The notes beneath the pieces were generated by a model. It was not told the origin of the DNA. It did not search any database and saw nothing but the letters and a program-made list of their open reading frames with translations. 64,000 nt of DNA, from the NCBI GenBank assembly GCA_963789355.1, contig CAWBKK010000002.1, positions 682,001-746,000 on the forward strand, in the 5' to 3' direction. Below, in pieces: positions 51,723-60,515 of the stretch. Each line of letters starts with the position of its first letter. Positions within the stretch are counted from its first letter, which is position 1. Made by a program: the position numbers and the translations under genes. The DNA is from Gaiellasilicea sp963789355 (GTDB lineage Bacteria; Actinomycetota; Thermoleophilia; Gaiellales; Gaiellaceae).

Positions 51723-52738
51723 GCACCCAGGTCTCCTGCACGATCGACCTGACGGCTGCGGGGAAGCAGCTCGGCCGGCTCCAGCTGCCGAAGATCACGA
51801 ACACGGGCGGCTGGGCCAGCACCTTCATCCCGATCGCGTCGATCGCGAACGGGGATGGGCCGAACGTGCTCGTCCTGGCCGGCAACCACGGCGACGAGTA
51901 CGAGGGGCAGGTGGCGGCGCTGCGGCTGATCAATGAGCTGGAGCCCGAGCGGGTCTCGGGGCGGGTGACGATCATCCCGGTCCTCTCCGGCGCCGCCTCG
52001 AAGGCGAACACGCGGATGTGGCCGTCGGGCGTCAACTTCAACCGTTCCTTCCCCGGGTCGCCGGAGGGGCCGCCGAACGAGCAGCTCGCCGACTACCTGA
52101 CCCGCTTTCTCTTCCCGCCCGCCGACGTCGTGATCGACATGCACTCGGGCGGGCGCACGGCCTGGTTCGTCCCCTGCTCGCACATGCACGTCGTCGACGA
52201 CGCGGAGCAGCGCCGGGCGATGCTCGCCGGGATGCAGGCGTGGAACTCCGACCACCACTTCCTCTACATCGACGTGAACGGCACCGGGCTCCTGCCGGTC
52301 GAGGCGGAAGGCCAGGGCAAGCTCGTGATCACGACCGAGCTCGGCGGCGGCGGCCGCGTGCCCGCCGCCGTCCACGAGCTGGCGTGGAGCGGGCTCACGA
52401 ACGTGCTTCGGCACGTGGGCGCGCTCGAGGGCGAGGTGGAGACGCGCGCCGCGCTCGGACTGCCCGAGGCGGTGATCCTGGACGGCCGCGACCCGGCCAA
52501 CTACGTGACGGCCGACGAGGACGGGATCTTCGAGGGCCTGCTCGAGCCGCCGGCGGAGGTGAAGGCCGGCGACCCGGTCGGGCGGCTCTGGTTCCCGGAC
52601 ACTCCGGGCCGGCCCCCTCAAGTGCTGCGCGCGCCGCTCGACGGCGTGCTCGCGGTGATCCGCGCGATTCCGGCGACGGAGGCGGGCGACGGTCTCTTCA
52701 CGACCGGTCAGCCGATCGCCGCCGCCGAGCTCGCCTGA
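51719..52738 (+). CDS. DoeB-like deacylase (AstE/aspartoacylase family)
   Basis: A 339-residue zinc deacylase. VLAGNHGDEYEGQVAALRL provides His and Glu ligands, VVIDMHSGGRTAWF the third ligand, NFNRSFPG the substrate Arg loop, and TTELGGGGRVPAAV the C-terminal sheet. DoeB, the N-alpha-acetyl-2,4-diaminobutyrate deacetylase of ectoine degradation, has the same order of blocks and similar length. Ectoine hydrolase (DoeA) is not in the window, so another N-acyl amino or diamino acid may be the substrate. It is the intact twin of 45480-46485. Confidence 0.84.
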   Translation: MSTQVSCTIDLTAAGKQLGRLQLPKITNTGGWASTFIPIASIANGDGPNVLVLAGNHGDEYEGQVAALRLINELEPERVSGRVTIIPVLSGAASKANTRMWPSGVNFNRSFPGSPEGPPNEQLADYLTRFLFPPADVVIDMHSGGRTAWFVPCSHMHVVDDAEQRRAMLAGMQAWNSDHHFLYIDVNGTGLLPVEAEGQGKLVITTELGGGGRVPAAVHELAWSGLTNVLRHVGALEGEVETRAALGLPEAVILDGRDPANYVTADEDGIFEGLLEPPAEVKAGDPVGRLWFPDTPGRPPQVLRAPLDGVLAVIRAIPATEAGDGLFTTGQPIAAAELA

Positions 52739-52739
52739 C

Positions 52740-53987
52740 GTGCCTCGCCTCGCGTGGGTCGGCGGACGGACGTTCGCGAGCCTGCGCAAGCACCGCAACT
52801 TCCGGCTCTACTTCGTCAGCCACGCCGTCTCCTTCGCCGGCACGTGGATGCAGCAGATCGCCGCGTACTGGCTCGTGCTGGAGCTGACCGGGTCACCGCT
52901 CGCCGTCGGCTCGCTCGCGCTCGCGCAACTGCTGCCCGTGACGCTCCTCGGCCTCTTCGCCGGCTCGGTGATCGACCGGGTCGATGTCCGCCGCCTGCTG
53001 CTCGTGACGGAGTCGCTGCTGATCGTCGCCGCGGGCACGCTGGCCGTCCTCACGCTGACGGGCGCCGTCGCGCTCTGGCACGTCTACGTGATCGCGGCGG
53101 TCCAGGGCCTCGTGCTCGTCTTCGGCAACCCGGCGCGGCACACCCTCGTCTTCCGGATCGTCGGGAAGGGCGACCTGCCGAACGCTGTCGCGCTCAGCTC
53201 GGCACTCGGCACGATGGCGCGGATCGCGGGGCCCGGTCTCGGCGGGCTCGTCGTCGCCCTGGCGGGAAGCGGGATCGCGTTCGCCGTCAACGCCGTCAGC
53301 TACCTCGCCGTCGTGCTCGCGCTGCTCGCGATGCGGAACCTGGCCCCGTTCGTGCCGCCCGCGACCCGGACCGGTCGGCGCGCGAGTCTCCGGCTGACGC
53401 TCTCGTTCGTGCGTCGCTCGCGCCGGGTCGCGGTGGCGTTCTTCGCCGTGCTCGCGCTCAGCACCGTCTCGTTCAACTTCGACGTCCTGCTCCCGCTGCT
53501 GGCGGGAGAGACGCTCGACGCGGGCGCCGACGTGTTCGGCCTGATCGCTGCGGTCTTCGGCGCCGGCGCCCTCTGCGGGGCTCTCGTTCTCGCCACCGTC
53601 AGCAGGGCGAGTCTGCGGGTGCTCCTGGGCGGCGCGGCAGGCTACGGCCTCCTCGAGCTCGTGCTGGCGCCGCAGCGACACCTGGCCGCCGTCTGCGTCC
53701 TCCTGTTCCTGATCGGCGGGTTCTACGTGCTCTGGGGCTCGAGCGCGCTCGCCTCGCTCCAGCTCGCGGCGCCGGAGCACCTCCGCGGCAGGGCGGCGAG
53801 CCTCTACTTCTTCGCCTTTCAGGGCGGCGCGCCGCTGGGCGGGCTCTTGGCCGGCTGGCTCACGTCGCGGGGCGGCACGCAGCTCGCGTTCGCAGTCGCC
53901 GGCACCGCCGCAGTTCTCGTCGCCGTCGCTGGGACATTGACCCTCGCAACTCGAGCCGAAGGAGACCTGAATGCACGTCACGCCTAG
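52740..53987 (+). CDS. MFS transporter (EntS/MFS_3-like)
   Basis: A 415-residue major facilitator with about 11-12 hydrophobic helices. FRLYFVSHAVSFAGTWMQQI, GSVIDRVDVRRLLLVTES and ALSSALGTMARIAGPGLGG are typical of EntS-like exporters annotated MFS_3. Members mostly export small molecules, though some import. GTG 52740 is one base after the deacylase stop, and the end overlaps the ceramidase-like gene by 17 bases. It may remove a toxic intermediate or product of the local pathway. Confidence 0.82.
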   Translation: MPRLAWVGGRTFASLRKHRNFRLYFVSHAVSFAGTWMQQIAAYWLVLELTGSPLAVGSLALAQLLPVTLLGLFAGSVIDRVDVRRLLLVTESLLIVAAGTLAVLTLTGAVALWHVYVIAAVQGLVLVFGNPARHTLVFRIVGKGDLPNAVALSSALGTMARIAGPGLGGLVVALAGSGIAFAVNAVSYLAVVLALLAMRNLAPFVPPATRTGRRASLRLTLSFVRRSRRVAVAFFAVLALSTVSFNFDVLLPLLAGETLDAGADVFGLIAAVFGAGALCGALVLATVSRASLRVLLGGAAGYGLLELVLAPQRHLAAVCVLLFLIGGFYVLWGSSALASLQLAAPEHLRGRAASLYFFAFQGGAPLGGLLAGWLTSRGGTQLAFAVAGTAAVLVAVAGTLTLATRAEGDLNARHA

Positions 53988-55347
53988 CTACACCCGCTGC
54001 CGGTTCGGCGTCGCCACCCGGGACGTCACGCCCCCCGTCGGGATCTATGCCCGCACCTGGGGCGCTGCGACGCACCACGTCGCGGAGGGCGTCCACCGCC
54101 CGTTCGCCGCCACCGCCGCGGTGTTCGCGCCGCTCGCGGGCGACGGGCCGACGCTCGCGCTCGTCGCGCTCGACATCGGCTGGTTCCAGTACGCGCCCGA
54201 CGAGCAGGAGCTGCGCGCTGCGATCAGAGACCGCGCCGGCCTCGAAGAGGCGGAGCTCTTGATCAACATGTCGCACACGCATGCCGGGGCGAACGTCAAC
54301 ACGCAGCTCGACGACAAGCCCGGCTTCGAGCTGATCAAGCCCTACCTCGACGAGCTGACCGAGCAGATCGGGGCCGCGGTGGTCGAGGCGCAGGGTGCAC
54401 TCGCGCCGGCGTGGGTGACCTACGGCTACGGCCGCTCCGCGCTGGCGACGAACCGCGACTTCTGGGACACCGCCGCCGAGAGGTTCGCCTGCGGCTACAA
54501 CCCCGACGCGCCAGCCGACGACACGCTGCTCGTCGGGAAGGTCAGCGACGACGCGGGCGAGCCGCTCGCGACGCTGTTCAACTACGCGTGCCATCCCACG
54601 ACCCTCGCCTGGCAGAACCGGCTGCTCTCGCCGGACTACATCGGCGCCGCGCGCGAGGTCCTGGAGCGCGCCTTCGGAGTCCCGGCCCTGTTCTTGCAGG
54701 GAGCGTCGGGTGAGCTCGGCCCGCGCGACGACTACGTCGGTGACACGGACGTCGCCGATCGCAACGGCCGCCAGCTCGGCCACTCGGCGGCGGCGGCGGT
54801 CGAGAGCCTCCCGCCGGCGGGGACGCGCTTCGTCTACACCGGCATCGTCGGCTCGGGCGCGAATCTCGGCACGTGGGAGCACCAGCCGCTCGAGTCAGAG
54901 GAGACGCGGGCCGGCGAGGTGCTGGCGGCGCGAATGGCTCACGTCGAGTTGAAGCGCAAGGAGGAGATCGGCGTCATCGACAGCGCCGCCGGCGCGACCT
55001 CCGACTCGGTCCAGGAGCAGGAGAAGGCGCTGCGCCGCCACTTCCTGCAGCTTGCGCTCGGGGACGACCCGGTCTACGCGATGCCCGTGTGGACATGGCG
55101 ACTCGGGGGCGCGCTGCTCGTCGCGGTCCCCAACGAGCCGTACTCCCTCTTCCAGCTCGAGCTGCGGCGGCGGTTCTCACCGACGCCCGTCTTCGTCCTC
55201 GGCGTCACGAACGGGACGACGGGTTACCTCTCACCGGAGGAGACCTACGGCAGCGGGCTCTACCAGGAGCAGCAGTCGCCGTTCGCTCCAGGCTGCCTCG
55301 AGCAGACGATCGAGTTCGCCGCCAACGCGCTCGAGGAGCTGCGCTAG
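53971..55347 (+). CDS. Neutral/alkaline ceramidase N-domain-like hydrolase
   Basis: A 458-residue paralogue of the 43200 protein. Features are GVATRDVTPPVGIYARTWGA, INMSHTHAGANVN (zinc His), LFNYACHPTTLAWQNRLLSP (zinc His), LQGASGELGPRDDYVGD, and GVTNGTTGYLSPEETYGSGL at the end. No signal peptide is visible. ATG 53971 has the ribosome site cgaaggagacc within the MFS gene. The last gene of the rightward operon, it duplicates the function set of the leftward operon. Confidence 0.8.
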   Translation: MHVTPSYTRCRFGVATRDVTPPVGIYARTWGAATHHVAEGVHRPFAATAAVFAPLAGDGPTLALVALDIGWFQYAPDEQELRAAIRDRAGLEEAELLINMSHTHAGANVNTQLDDKPGFELIKPYLDELTEQIGAAVVEAQGALAPAWVTYGYGRSALATNRDFWDTAAERFACGYNPDAPADDTLLVGKVSDDAGEPLATLFNYACHPTTLAWQNRLLSPDYIGAAREVLERAFGVPALFLQGASGELGPRDDYVGDTDVADRNGRQLGHSAAAAVESLPPAGTRFVYTGIVGSGANLGTWEHQPLESEETRAGEVLAARMAHVELKRKEEIGVIDSAAGATSDSVQEQEKALRRHFLQLALGDDPVYAMPVWTWRLGGALLVAVPNEPYSLFQLELRRRFSPTPVFVLGVTNGTTGYLSPEETYGSGLYQEQQSPFAPGCLEQTIEFAANALEELR

Positions 55348-55385
55348 GAAGACGTAGTCGCCCGGCTCCCCTTGGGCTCCATGCC

Positions 55386-55802
55386 TCAGAGTGCGGTCGC
55401 GGAAGACACCGGGCCGACTGGCGCCGTCGGCACCCACGGACCTTCGATCTGGGTTGCCTCCACGTCGCCCGGCCAAGGCGGCATCGTGATGCACAGAAAC
55501 CGCAGCGCTTCCGCCCCGATGCAGCGGTACTGGAAGGCAGTACCGACCGGGATGTCGATGGAGACACCCGGGGTCAAAGGGGTCACTTCTTCCTCGCTCT
55601 CGTCCCGGCGCCAAATTTCCCCCCGGCCGGACAGGACGTGCCAGAACTCGCTCACCGTGGCATGGACGGTCGCCCGGTTCACCTGCCCTGGCGGGACCGT
55701 GGAATGGATCATGTCGCCGGTTGTGCCCCCCATCAAGTAGCGGATCTCCGCCCCGGCAGGGGAACGGGCATCGGAGGTCTCGGGAAGCGGGCGGGTCTGC
55801 AT
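55386..55802 (-). CDS. Cupin-domain protein
   Basis: A 138-residue single cupin. Motif 1 is PPGQVNRATVHATVSEFWHVLSG, motif 2 is TPGVSIDIPVGTAFQYRCIG. The His count in motif 1 is low but consistent with metal-binding variants. ATG 55802 is supported by the ribosome site gaaggag six bases before it. It stands alone between convergent and parallel neighbours; function unknown. Confidence 0.7.
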   Translation of the reverse strand: MQTRPLPETSDARSPAGAEIRYLMGGTTGDMIHSTVPPGQVNRATVHATVSEFWHVLSGRGEIWRRDESEEEVTPLTPGVSIDIPVGTAFQYRCIGAEALRFLCITMPPWPGDVEATQIEGPWVPTAPVGPVSSATAL

Positions 55803-55941
55803 GGGCACTCCTTCGCGGGCTCGTCCGCAGCCTATGCGGTCACCGCAACAACGGAAACTGTCGTCCTTCTCTCCTCTCCGCGTAGGCTCAGCTTGGATCC
55901 GGAGCCATCCTCGCCTGGGCAAGTCTCGGGAATGGGGATGC

Positions 55942-56391
55942 CTAAGTTCGCCGCGCGTACTCGACGGTGGCGAATGGCCAGTCTGATTCGAGCCACTCAG
56001 TCACGGCGCGCCGGAGCGAGGCGTCTAGGTGGGCGTGACTCTTCCGCACCCAGGAGAGGACGGAGGCGGCGTGGTCGCCATCGGGGAGCGGGTAGATGTA
56101 GACGCACCCGATCACGTCACGGCCTCCCGGATCGAGCACCGTGTATGTGAACCCCCGCCGGTTGCGGAAGTCGTCGGCGTGGCGCTGCAGGTCGGCACGG
56201 TTCTCGTCCCGCGTCATCTCTCGCGGCCAGGAGCCGTCGGGGAAACCAGGCGTCTCCGCGATGTGCTCCATTGACGACGTCCAGGCGTCGTAATCCTGCT
56301 CGTTGTGCTCGGGCGTAAGCGGTTCGAGGACGAACTCGGAAGACTCGAGTCCGAGCGGGACCTCGAATTCGGGCGGGACGAGCTCGGCCAC
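55942..56391 (-). CDS. GNAT-family acetyltransferase-like protein
   Basis: A 149-residue protein. FVLEPLTPEHNEQDYDAWTSS, then FTYTVLDPGGRDVIGCVYIYPLP (central beta strands) and AVTEWLESDWPFATVEYA resemble GNAT proteins, though the acetyl-CoA loop (R/QxxGxG/A) is not clear. A diverged or non-catalytic member is possible. It begins with GTG 56391, 25 bases after the phosphotransferase gene, so the two may be co-transcribed. Confidence 0.6.
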   Translation of the reverse strand: MAELVPPEFEVPLGLESSEFVLEPLTPEHNEQDYDAWTSSMEHIAETPGFPDGSWPREMTRDENRADLQRHADDFRNRRGFTYTVLDPGGRDVIGCVYIYPLPDGDHAASVLSWVRKSHAHLDASLRRAVTEWLESDWPFATVEYARRT

Positions 56392-56416
56392 GAACCGATC
56401 CTAGGGCGTTGGCTGC

Positions 56417-57169
56417 TCAGACCGCACGAACTTCGGCGAGCCGCTTGACGGCGAACTCGTCGGTTCCGCTGGGGTCCCAGCAGACGGCGGCTTCCCATGC
56501 GGCCCGTGCTTGCGCGGCAACGTCGTGCGTGTCGTCGTCGAGACCGGCGGCGTTGTGTGGTAACACCAGGTCGAGGTCGGGGACGTCGACGTGCGACTCG
56601 TCCCAGTCGATCAGCGTGACGCGATCCGCGGTCATGCGGATGTTGCCCGAGTTGGGGTCGCCGTGGACGACGCACCGCTCTCGTCCGCAGAGCCGCGCCC
56701 ACGCTGCTCGGCAACGAGCAACGCCCTCGGCCGGCATCGCGCCGAGGTCGATCTTCGTCCCGGTCTCGGCGTGCAGGAGGTCGGTCGAGGACCGCCAGTC
56801 CGGGCGCTGCGGCCAGCCCTGCGTCAACCGATGCAGCTGGCGGAGAGTGTCGGCGACGCGACGCCAATCGGCCTCTGTCTCGGGCGGTCCGCCCTCCACG
56901 TACGTCAGCAGCACCAGTCCGTCCGCGAAGTGCCGGCCCTCCGTGGTCGGGATCGGCACAGGAACCGTCAGCCCTTCACGGCCGAGGTATCGAAGGAGGT
57001 CGGTCTCCCACGAGAGGTCGGCGTCGCTGCGCGTGCCGAGCCGACCGACCGCGAGCTGCCCGTTGACGCGCACGCTCCACACCTCGTTGACGCCAACTCC
57101 GCCAGTGAGCGGTTCGACACGGGCGACGTCCTCACCCCACTGATTGAGTGCCTCCCAGCCCACGGCCAC
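56417..57169 (-). CDS. Aminoglycoside-phosphotransferase-like (APH) kinase
   Basis: A 250-residue APH/ChoK-type kinase. The catalytic loop is ERCVVHGDPNSGNIRM with Asp as base and Asn as Mg ligand, followed by VTLIDWDESHVDVPDLDLVL with the DFG-equivalent Asp. The N-lobe has GGVGVNEVWSVRVNG. Substrates of such stand-alone kinases are mostly unknown (sugars, amino alcohols or antibiotics). GTG 57169 is used; no ribosome site is obvious. Confidence 0.72.
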   Translation of the reverse strand: MAVGWEALNQWGEDVARVEPLTGGVGVNEVWSVRVNGQLAVGRLGTRSDADLSWETDLLRYLGREGLTVPVPIPTTEGRHFADGLVLLTYVEGGPPETEADWRRVADTLRQLHRLTQGWPQRPDWRSSTDLLHAETGTKIDLGAMPAEGVARCRAAWARLCGRERCVVHGDPNSGNIRMTADRVTLIDWDESHVDVPDLDLVLPHNAAGLDDDTHDVAAQARAAWEAAVCWDPSGTDEFAVKRLAEVRAV

Positions 57170-57368
57170 ATCTTTGCGGAGATCATGGATCGCTCGACGG
57201 CCGCTCGGCGAGTGACAGCGCCGCGCTACGGCGTCGGAGCCCGAGGCTCAACGACTGCTGCCGGGCTAGAAGACGGCCAGCGTTCGGGATGACGCCTGAG
57301 CATCGCGATGCTTCGGCAGGCATGGTGAGGGTGTGGGACTAGTAGCGGGCACGCTGCAAACCGAACGG

Positions 57369-57794
57369 GTGCTGACGACGCTTCTCGTGCTCGCGTGTGC
57401 ACTGCTGCTGGCCGCGTGCGGCGGCGGGAGCGAGACCGTCCCGAATGGGCCGATTCAACTCGCTGAGATGCGCGCTGATCCCCGGCCGTACTACTGGGTC
57501 GGCGAATCGTTCGACGGTCTTGCGCTCACATACGCGACGCCGTACAGCAGGCGCTTCGGAAATCTGATGTACGGGACCTGCGAGTTGCCGGGAGGCCTGT
57601 TCTCGGATGGAGGCTGCGCTCCACCGCTCCAGGTGCAAAACGTGCTCTGCACGGACGGGAAGGCAGCCGTCGCCTTTTTCAGCCACGGCGGCGGCCGCGC
57701 GGCCCGTGCCGCCAAGGCGCTCCGGCCGCTCAACGCGGCAGCGCGGCGCGCTGGTAACCCCCGCGTCACGTTCGACCGCAGCGTTCTCTGCTAG
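57369..57794 (+). CDS. Small secreted lipoprotein of unknown function
   Basis: A 141-residue protein with the signal VLTTLLVLACALLLAACGGG, whose lipobox LAAC gives a lipid-modified Cys at about residue 17. The remainder has three more Cys pairs or singles (YGTCELPGGLFSDGGCAPP, VLCTDG, final Cys at the end) that may form disulfides. GTG 57369 gives a compact signal; GTG 57333 would add 12 residues. No known domain was recognised. Confidence 0.72.
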   Translation: MLTTLLVLACALLLAACGGGSETVPNGPIQLAEMRADPRPYYWVGESFDGLALTYATPYSRRFGNLMYGTCELPGGLFSDGGCAPPLQVQNVLCTDGKAAVAFFSHGGGRAARAAKALRPLNAAARRAGNPRVTFDRSVLC

Positions 57795-57948
57795 CTCTCC
57801 GGCTGAGTCTCCAGCCAGTTCGAGGCGGCCTTCGACCGTGACCGATGACTTCTGGGTTGACCCGGCGTCTACACCCTGACGCTGTCGAAACCGAGGGCGG
57901 CCGTGCGTCATTAGAGAGAGAATGGACGTCGAGAGCGAAGGAGGAATG

Positions 57949-59064
57949 ATGAGCGGAGTGCGGCTCCTGGTGGGTACGCGGAAAGGCGCGTTCGTCCTCA
58001 CGTCGGACGGGACACGTGACGATTGGAACGTCGAAGGCCCGTTGTTCGCGGGGTGGGAGATCTATCACCTCAACGCATCGCCGGTCGATCCGGATCGGCT
58101 GTACGCGTCCCAGTCCACCGGGTGGCACGGCCAGGTCGTCCAGCGCTCGGACGACGGCGGGAAGACGTGGGAGCCGGTCGGCAACGAGTTCGCCTACGAC
58201 GGCATCCCCGGCACGCATCAGTGGTACGACGGCACACAGCACCCCTGGGAGTTCGCACGGGTTTGGCACCTCGAGCCGTCGCGGACGGACGCGGACACCG
58301 TGTTCGCCGGCGTCGAGGATGCAGCGCTCTTTCGCTCCGTCGACGGAGGCCAGAGCTGGCAGGAGCTGTCGGGACTCCGGGATCACCCGACGGGCGAACA
58401 GTGGCAGCCTGGCGCGGGCGGGCTGTGCCTGCACACGATCCTCATCCACCCGAGCGACCCGCAGCGGATGTTCGTCGCGATCTCGGCGGCGGGCGCGTTC
58501 CGCACGGACGACGGGGGCGAGACCTGGCGGCCGATCAACCGTGGGCTGCGCTCGAGTGAACTGCCGGACGAGGACAGGGAGGTCGGGCATTGCGTCCACC
58601 GGATCGCGATGAACCCATCCCGCCCCGACGTGCTGTTCATGCAGAAGCACTGGGATGTGATGCGAAGCGACGACGGCGGCGAGTCGTGGCGCGAGGTGAG
58701 TGGGAACCTTCCCTCCGACTTCGGCTTCCCGATCGCCGTCCACGCCCACGAACCGGACACGGTCTACGTCGTGCCGATCAAGAGCGACTCCGAGCATGTT
58801 CCACCCGACGGCAAGCTCCGCGTCTACCGCAGCCGGACGGGCGGGGACGAATGGGAGCCGCTCACCGACGGCCTGCCGCAGAGCCACTGCTACGTGAACG
58901 TTCTCCGCGACGCGATGGCGGTGGACGGCCTCGATCCCGGCGGCGTCTATTTCGGGACGAGTGGGGGACAGGTCTACGCGTCGCCGGACGGTGGCGACAG
59001 GTGGACCGCGATCGTGCGCGATCTGCCTCCCGTGCTCTCCGTCGAGGCGCAGACACTGTCGTGA
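57949..59064 (+). CDS. BNR-repeat / exo-sialidase-like beta-propeller protein
   Basis: A 371-residue propeller protein. Several Asp-box repeats (SxDxGxxW) are visible: SDDGGKTWEPVG, SVDGGQSWQEL, TDDGGETWRP, SDDGGESWREV and SPDGGDRWTAI. Such proteins are annotated as exo-alpha-sialidase or VPS10-like, but the sialidase Arg triad is not obvious here and there is no signal peptide. ATG 57949 is four bases after gaaggagg. It overlaps the MoaD/ThiS-like gene by GTGA, a coupling I recall from other actinobacteria; the link is unexplained. Confidence 0.78.
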   Translation: MSGVRLLVGTRKGAFVLTSDGTRDDWNVEGPLFAGWEIYHLNASPVDPDRLYASQSTGWHGQVVQRSDDGGKTWEPVGNEFAYDGIPGTHQWYDGTQHPWEFARVWHLEPSRTDADTVFAGVEDAALFRSVDGGQSWQELSGLRDHPTGEQWQPGAGGLCLHTILIHPSDPQRMFVAISAAGAFRTDDGGETWRPINRGLRSSELPDEDREVGHCVHRIAMNPSRPDVLFMQKHWDVMRSDDGGESWREVSGNLPSDFGFPIAVHAHEPDTVYVVPIKSDSEHVPPDGKLRVYRSRTGGDEWEPLTDGLPQSHCYVNVLRDAMAVDGLDPGGVYFGTSGGQVYASPDGGDRWTAIVRDLPPVLSVEAQTLS

Positions 59065-59357
59065 TCCGCGTCCTGCTTCCGCACCACCTGCGGACGCTCA
59101 CGGGCGTCGAGGGAGAGGTCTCGCTCGACGCCCAGGAGCGGCCGACGCAGCGCACGGTCCTCGACGCGCTGGAGGCGAGCTATCCGGTCCTGCGCGGGAC
59201 GATTCGCGATCACGGAACGGCCGAGCGCCGGGACTTCATCCGCTTCTTCGCCTGCGGGCGCGACATCACGCTCGATCCCGCCGACGATCCGTTGCCGGAC
59301 GAGGTCGCGTCGGGAGCCGCGCCGTTCAGGGTGGTGGGGGCGATGGCCGGCGGCTAG
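59061..59357 (+). CDS. MoaD/ThiS-like ubiquitin-fold protein ending in Gly-Gly
   Basis: A 98-residue beta-grasp protein. IRVLLPHHLRTLTGVEGEV opens the fold, then TVLDALEASYPVLRG, FIRFFACGRDI and the end RVVGAMAGG. The final Gly-Gly is the feature that MoaD, ThiS and archaeal SAMP proteins need for adenylation and thiocarboxylate or conjugate formation. No MoeB/ThiF-like E1 gene is in the window. It is coupled to the BNR-repeat gene. Role unknown: sulfur carrier or protein modifier. Confidence 0.8.
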   Translation: MIRVLLPHHLRTLTGVEGEVSLDAQERPTQRTVLDALEASYPVLRGTIRDHGTAERRDFIRFFACGRDITLDPADDPLPDEVASGAAPFRVVGAMAGG

Positions 59358-60509
59358 CTAGTAGTCGCCGACGCTGCCGTCGGGCCAGTAGCGCTGCGGC
59401 AGGCGCGCGTCGCCCGACGGACGCTTGCGTGCTTCCACCTCGTCGAACTCGAGACCGAGCCCGGGTCCGGTCGGCGCCGTCACGTAGCCGGCCACGGCGC
59501 GAGGCGCGTTCGGGAAGAGCTCGTAGAGCGGCTCGAGCTCCATCCACTCCTGGATCCCGAAGTTCGGCACCGCCATGTCGACGTGCAGGCAGGCCGTGCC
59601 GTTGATCGGCGAGCTGGCGTGGTGAAGCGCCGAGCGCTGCCCGTGCATCTCTCCGGCGGCGAGGATCTTCTTCGCCTCGGTGATTCCGCCCGCGTGCACC
59701 AGGTCGATCCGCAGGTAGTCGACGAGCTCGTTCTCGATCAGCGGCTGGAACTCCCACTTGTGGGCCAGCTGCTCGCCGGTCGCGAGCGGCAGGTTCACCT
59801 TGTCGCGCACCGCCCGCAGCGAGAGGGGGTTGAGCGGCCGGATCGGATCCTCGTAGAAGTAGAGGCGGTACGGCTCGAGCGCGTGGCCGAGGTAGGCGGC
59901 CTCCGCCGGGCTGAACATCGTGTGCGCGTCGAGGATCAGGTCGACGTCGTCGCCGGCCGCGTCGCGCAGCAACTCCGTGGCCTCGATCGTCCGGACGATC
60001 GACGCCTGCGGATCCCAGTGCGCGAGCGAGTGCTCGTCGAACGCGGCGAGCGGCCCGAAGCGAAGCGCCGTGAATCCCTGCTCCCGCCAGCGGAGCGCGT
60101 CCTCCACCAGCTCCTCCGCGGTGTCGCCCGTCAGGTGGCGGTAGACGCGCACGCGCTCCCGGGTCGGGCCGCCGAGGAGCTCGTGGACGGGGACGCCGAG
60201 CCGCTTTCCCTTCAGATCCCAGAGTGCGATGTCGATCCCGGCGACCGCGCTCATGATCACCTGCCCGGTCGACCAGAACGTCCCGCGCACCAGCTCGCTC
60301 CACCAGTGCTCGATCCTCGCCGGATCCTGGCCGACGAGCAGCTCGCCGAAGTGGTCGAGGATGCCGAGGACGCCGCGCCCGCGTCCGCCCAGGCTCGCTT
60401 CGCCGATGCCCGTCAGTCCCTCGTCTGTGCGGACGAGCACGATGATCACGGCGTAGTCGTAGCCCGAGCCAACGCTCACGGGTAGGGTCTCGATCTCGGT
60501 GATCTTCAC
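59358..60509 (-). CDS. Enolase-superfamily sugar-acid dehydratase, paralogue of 42031
   Basis: A 383-residue enolase-superfamily protein. Metal Asp with the neighbouring His is in LILDAHTMFSPAEA (D-x-H), then YFYEDPIRPL, PLATGEQLAHK and the active-site region ALHHASSPINGTA. It ends PQRYWPDGSVGDY, like FYADGSVGDW in the 42031 protein, and both share the capping sequence. Probably a galactonate- or gluconate-type dehydratase. GTG 60509 is chosen because TAGGCT lies six bases upstream, giving a leaderless start. Confidence 0.84.
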   Translation of the reverse strand: MKITEIETLPVSVGSGYDYAVIIVLVRTDEGLTGIGEASLGGRGRGVLGILDHFGELLVGQDPARIEHWWSELVRGTFWSTGQVIMSAVAGIDIALWDLKGKRLGVPVHELLGGPTRERVRVYRHLTGDTAEELVEDALRWREQGFTALRFGPLAAFDEHSLAHWDPQASIVRTIEATELLRDAAGDDVDLILDAHTMFSPAEAAYLGHALEPYRLYFYEDPIRPLNPLSLRAVRDKVNLPLATGEQLAHKWEFQPLIENELVDYLRIDLVHAGGITEAKKILAAGEMHGQRSALHHASSPINGTACLHVDMAVPNFGIQEWMELEPLYELFPNAPRAVAGYVTAPTGPGLGLEFDEVEARKRPSGDARLPQRYWPDGSVGDY

Positions 60510-60515
60510 CCCGCG

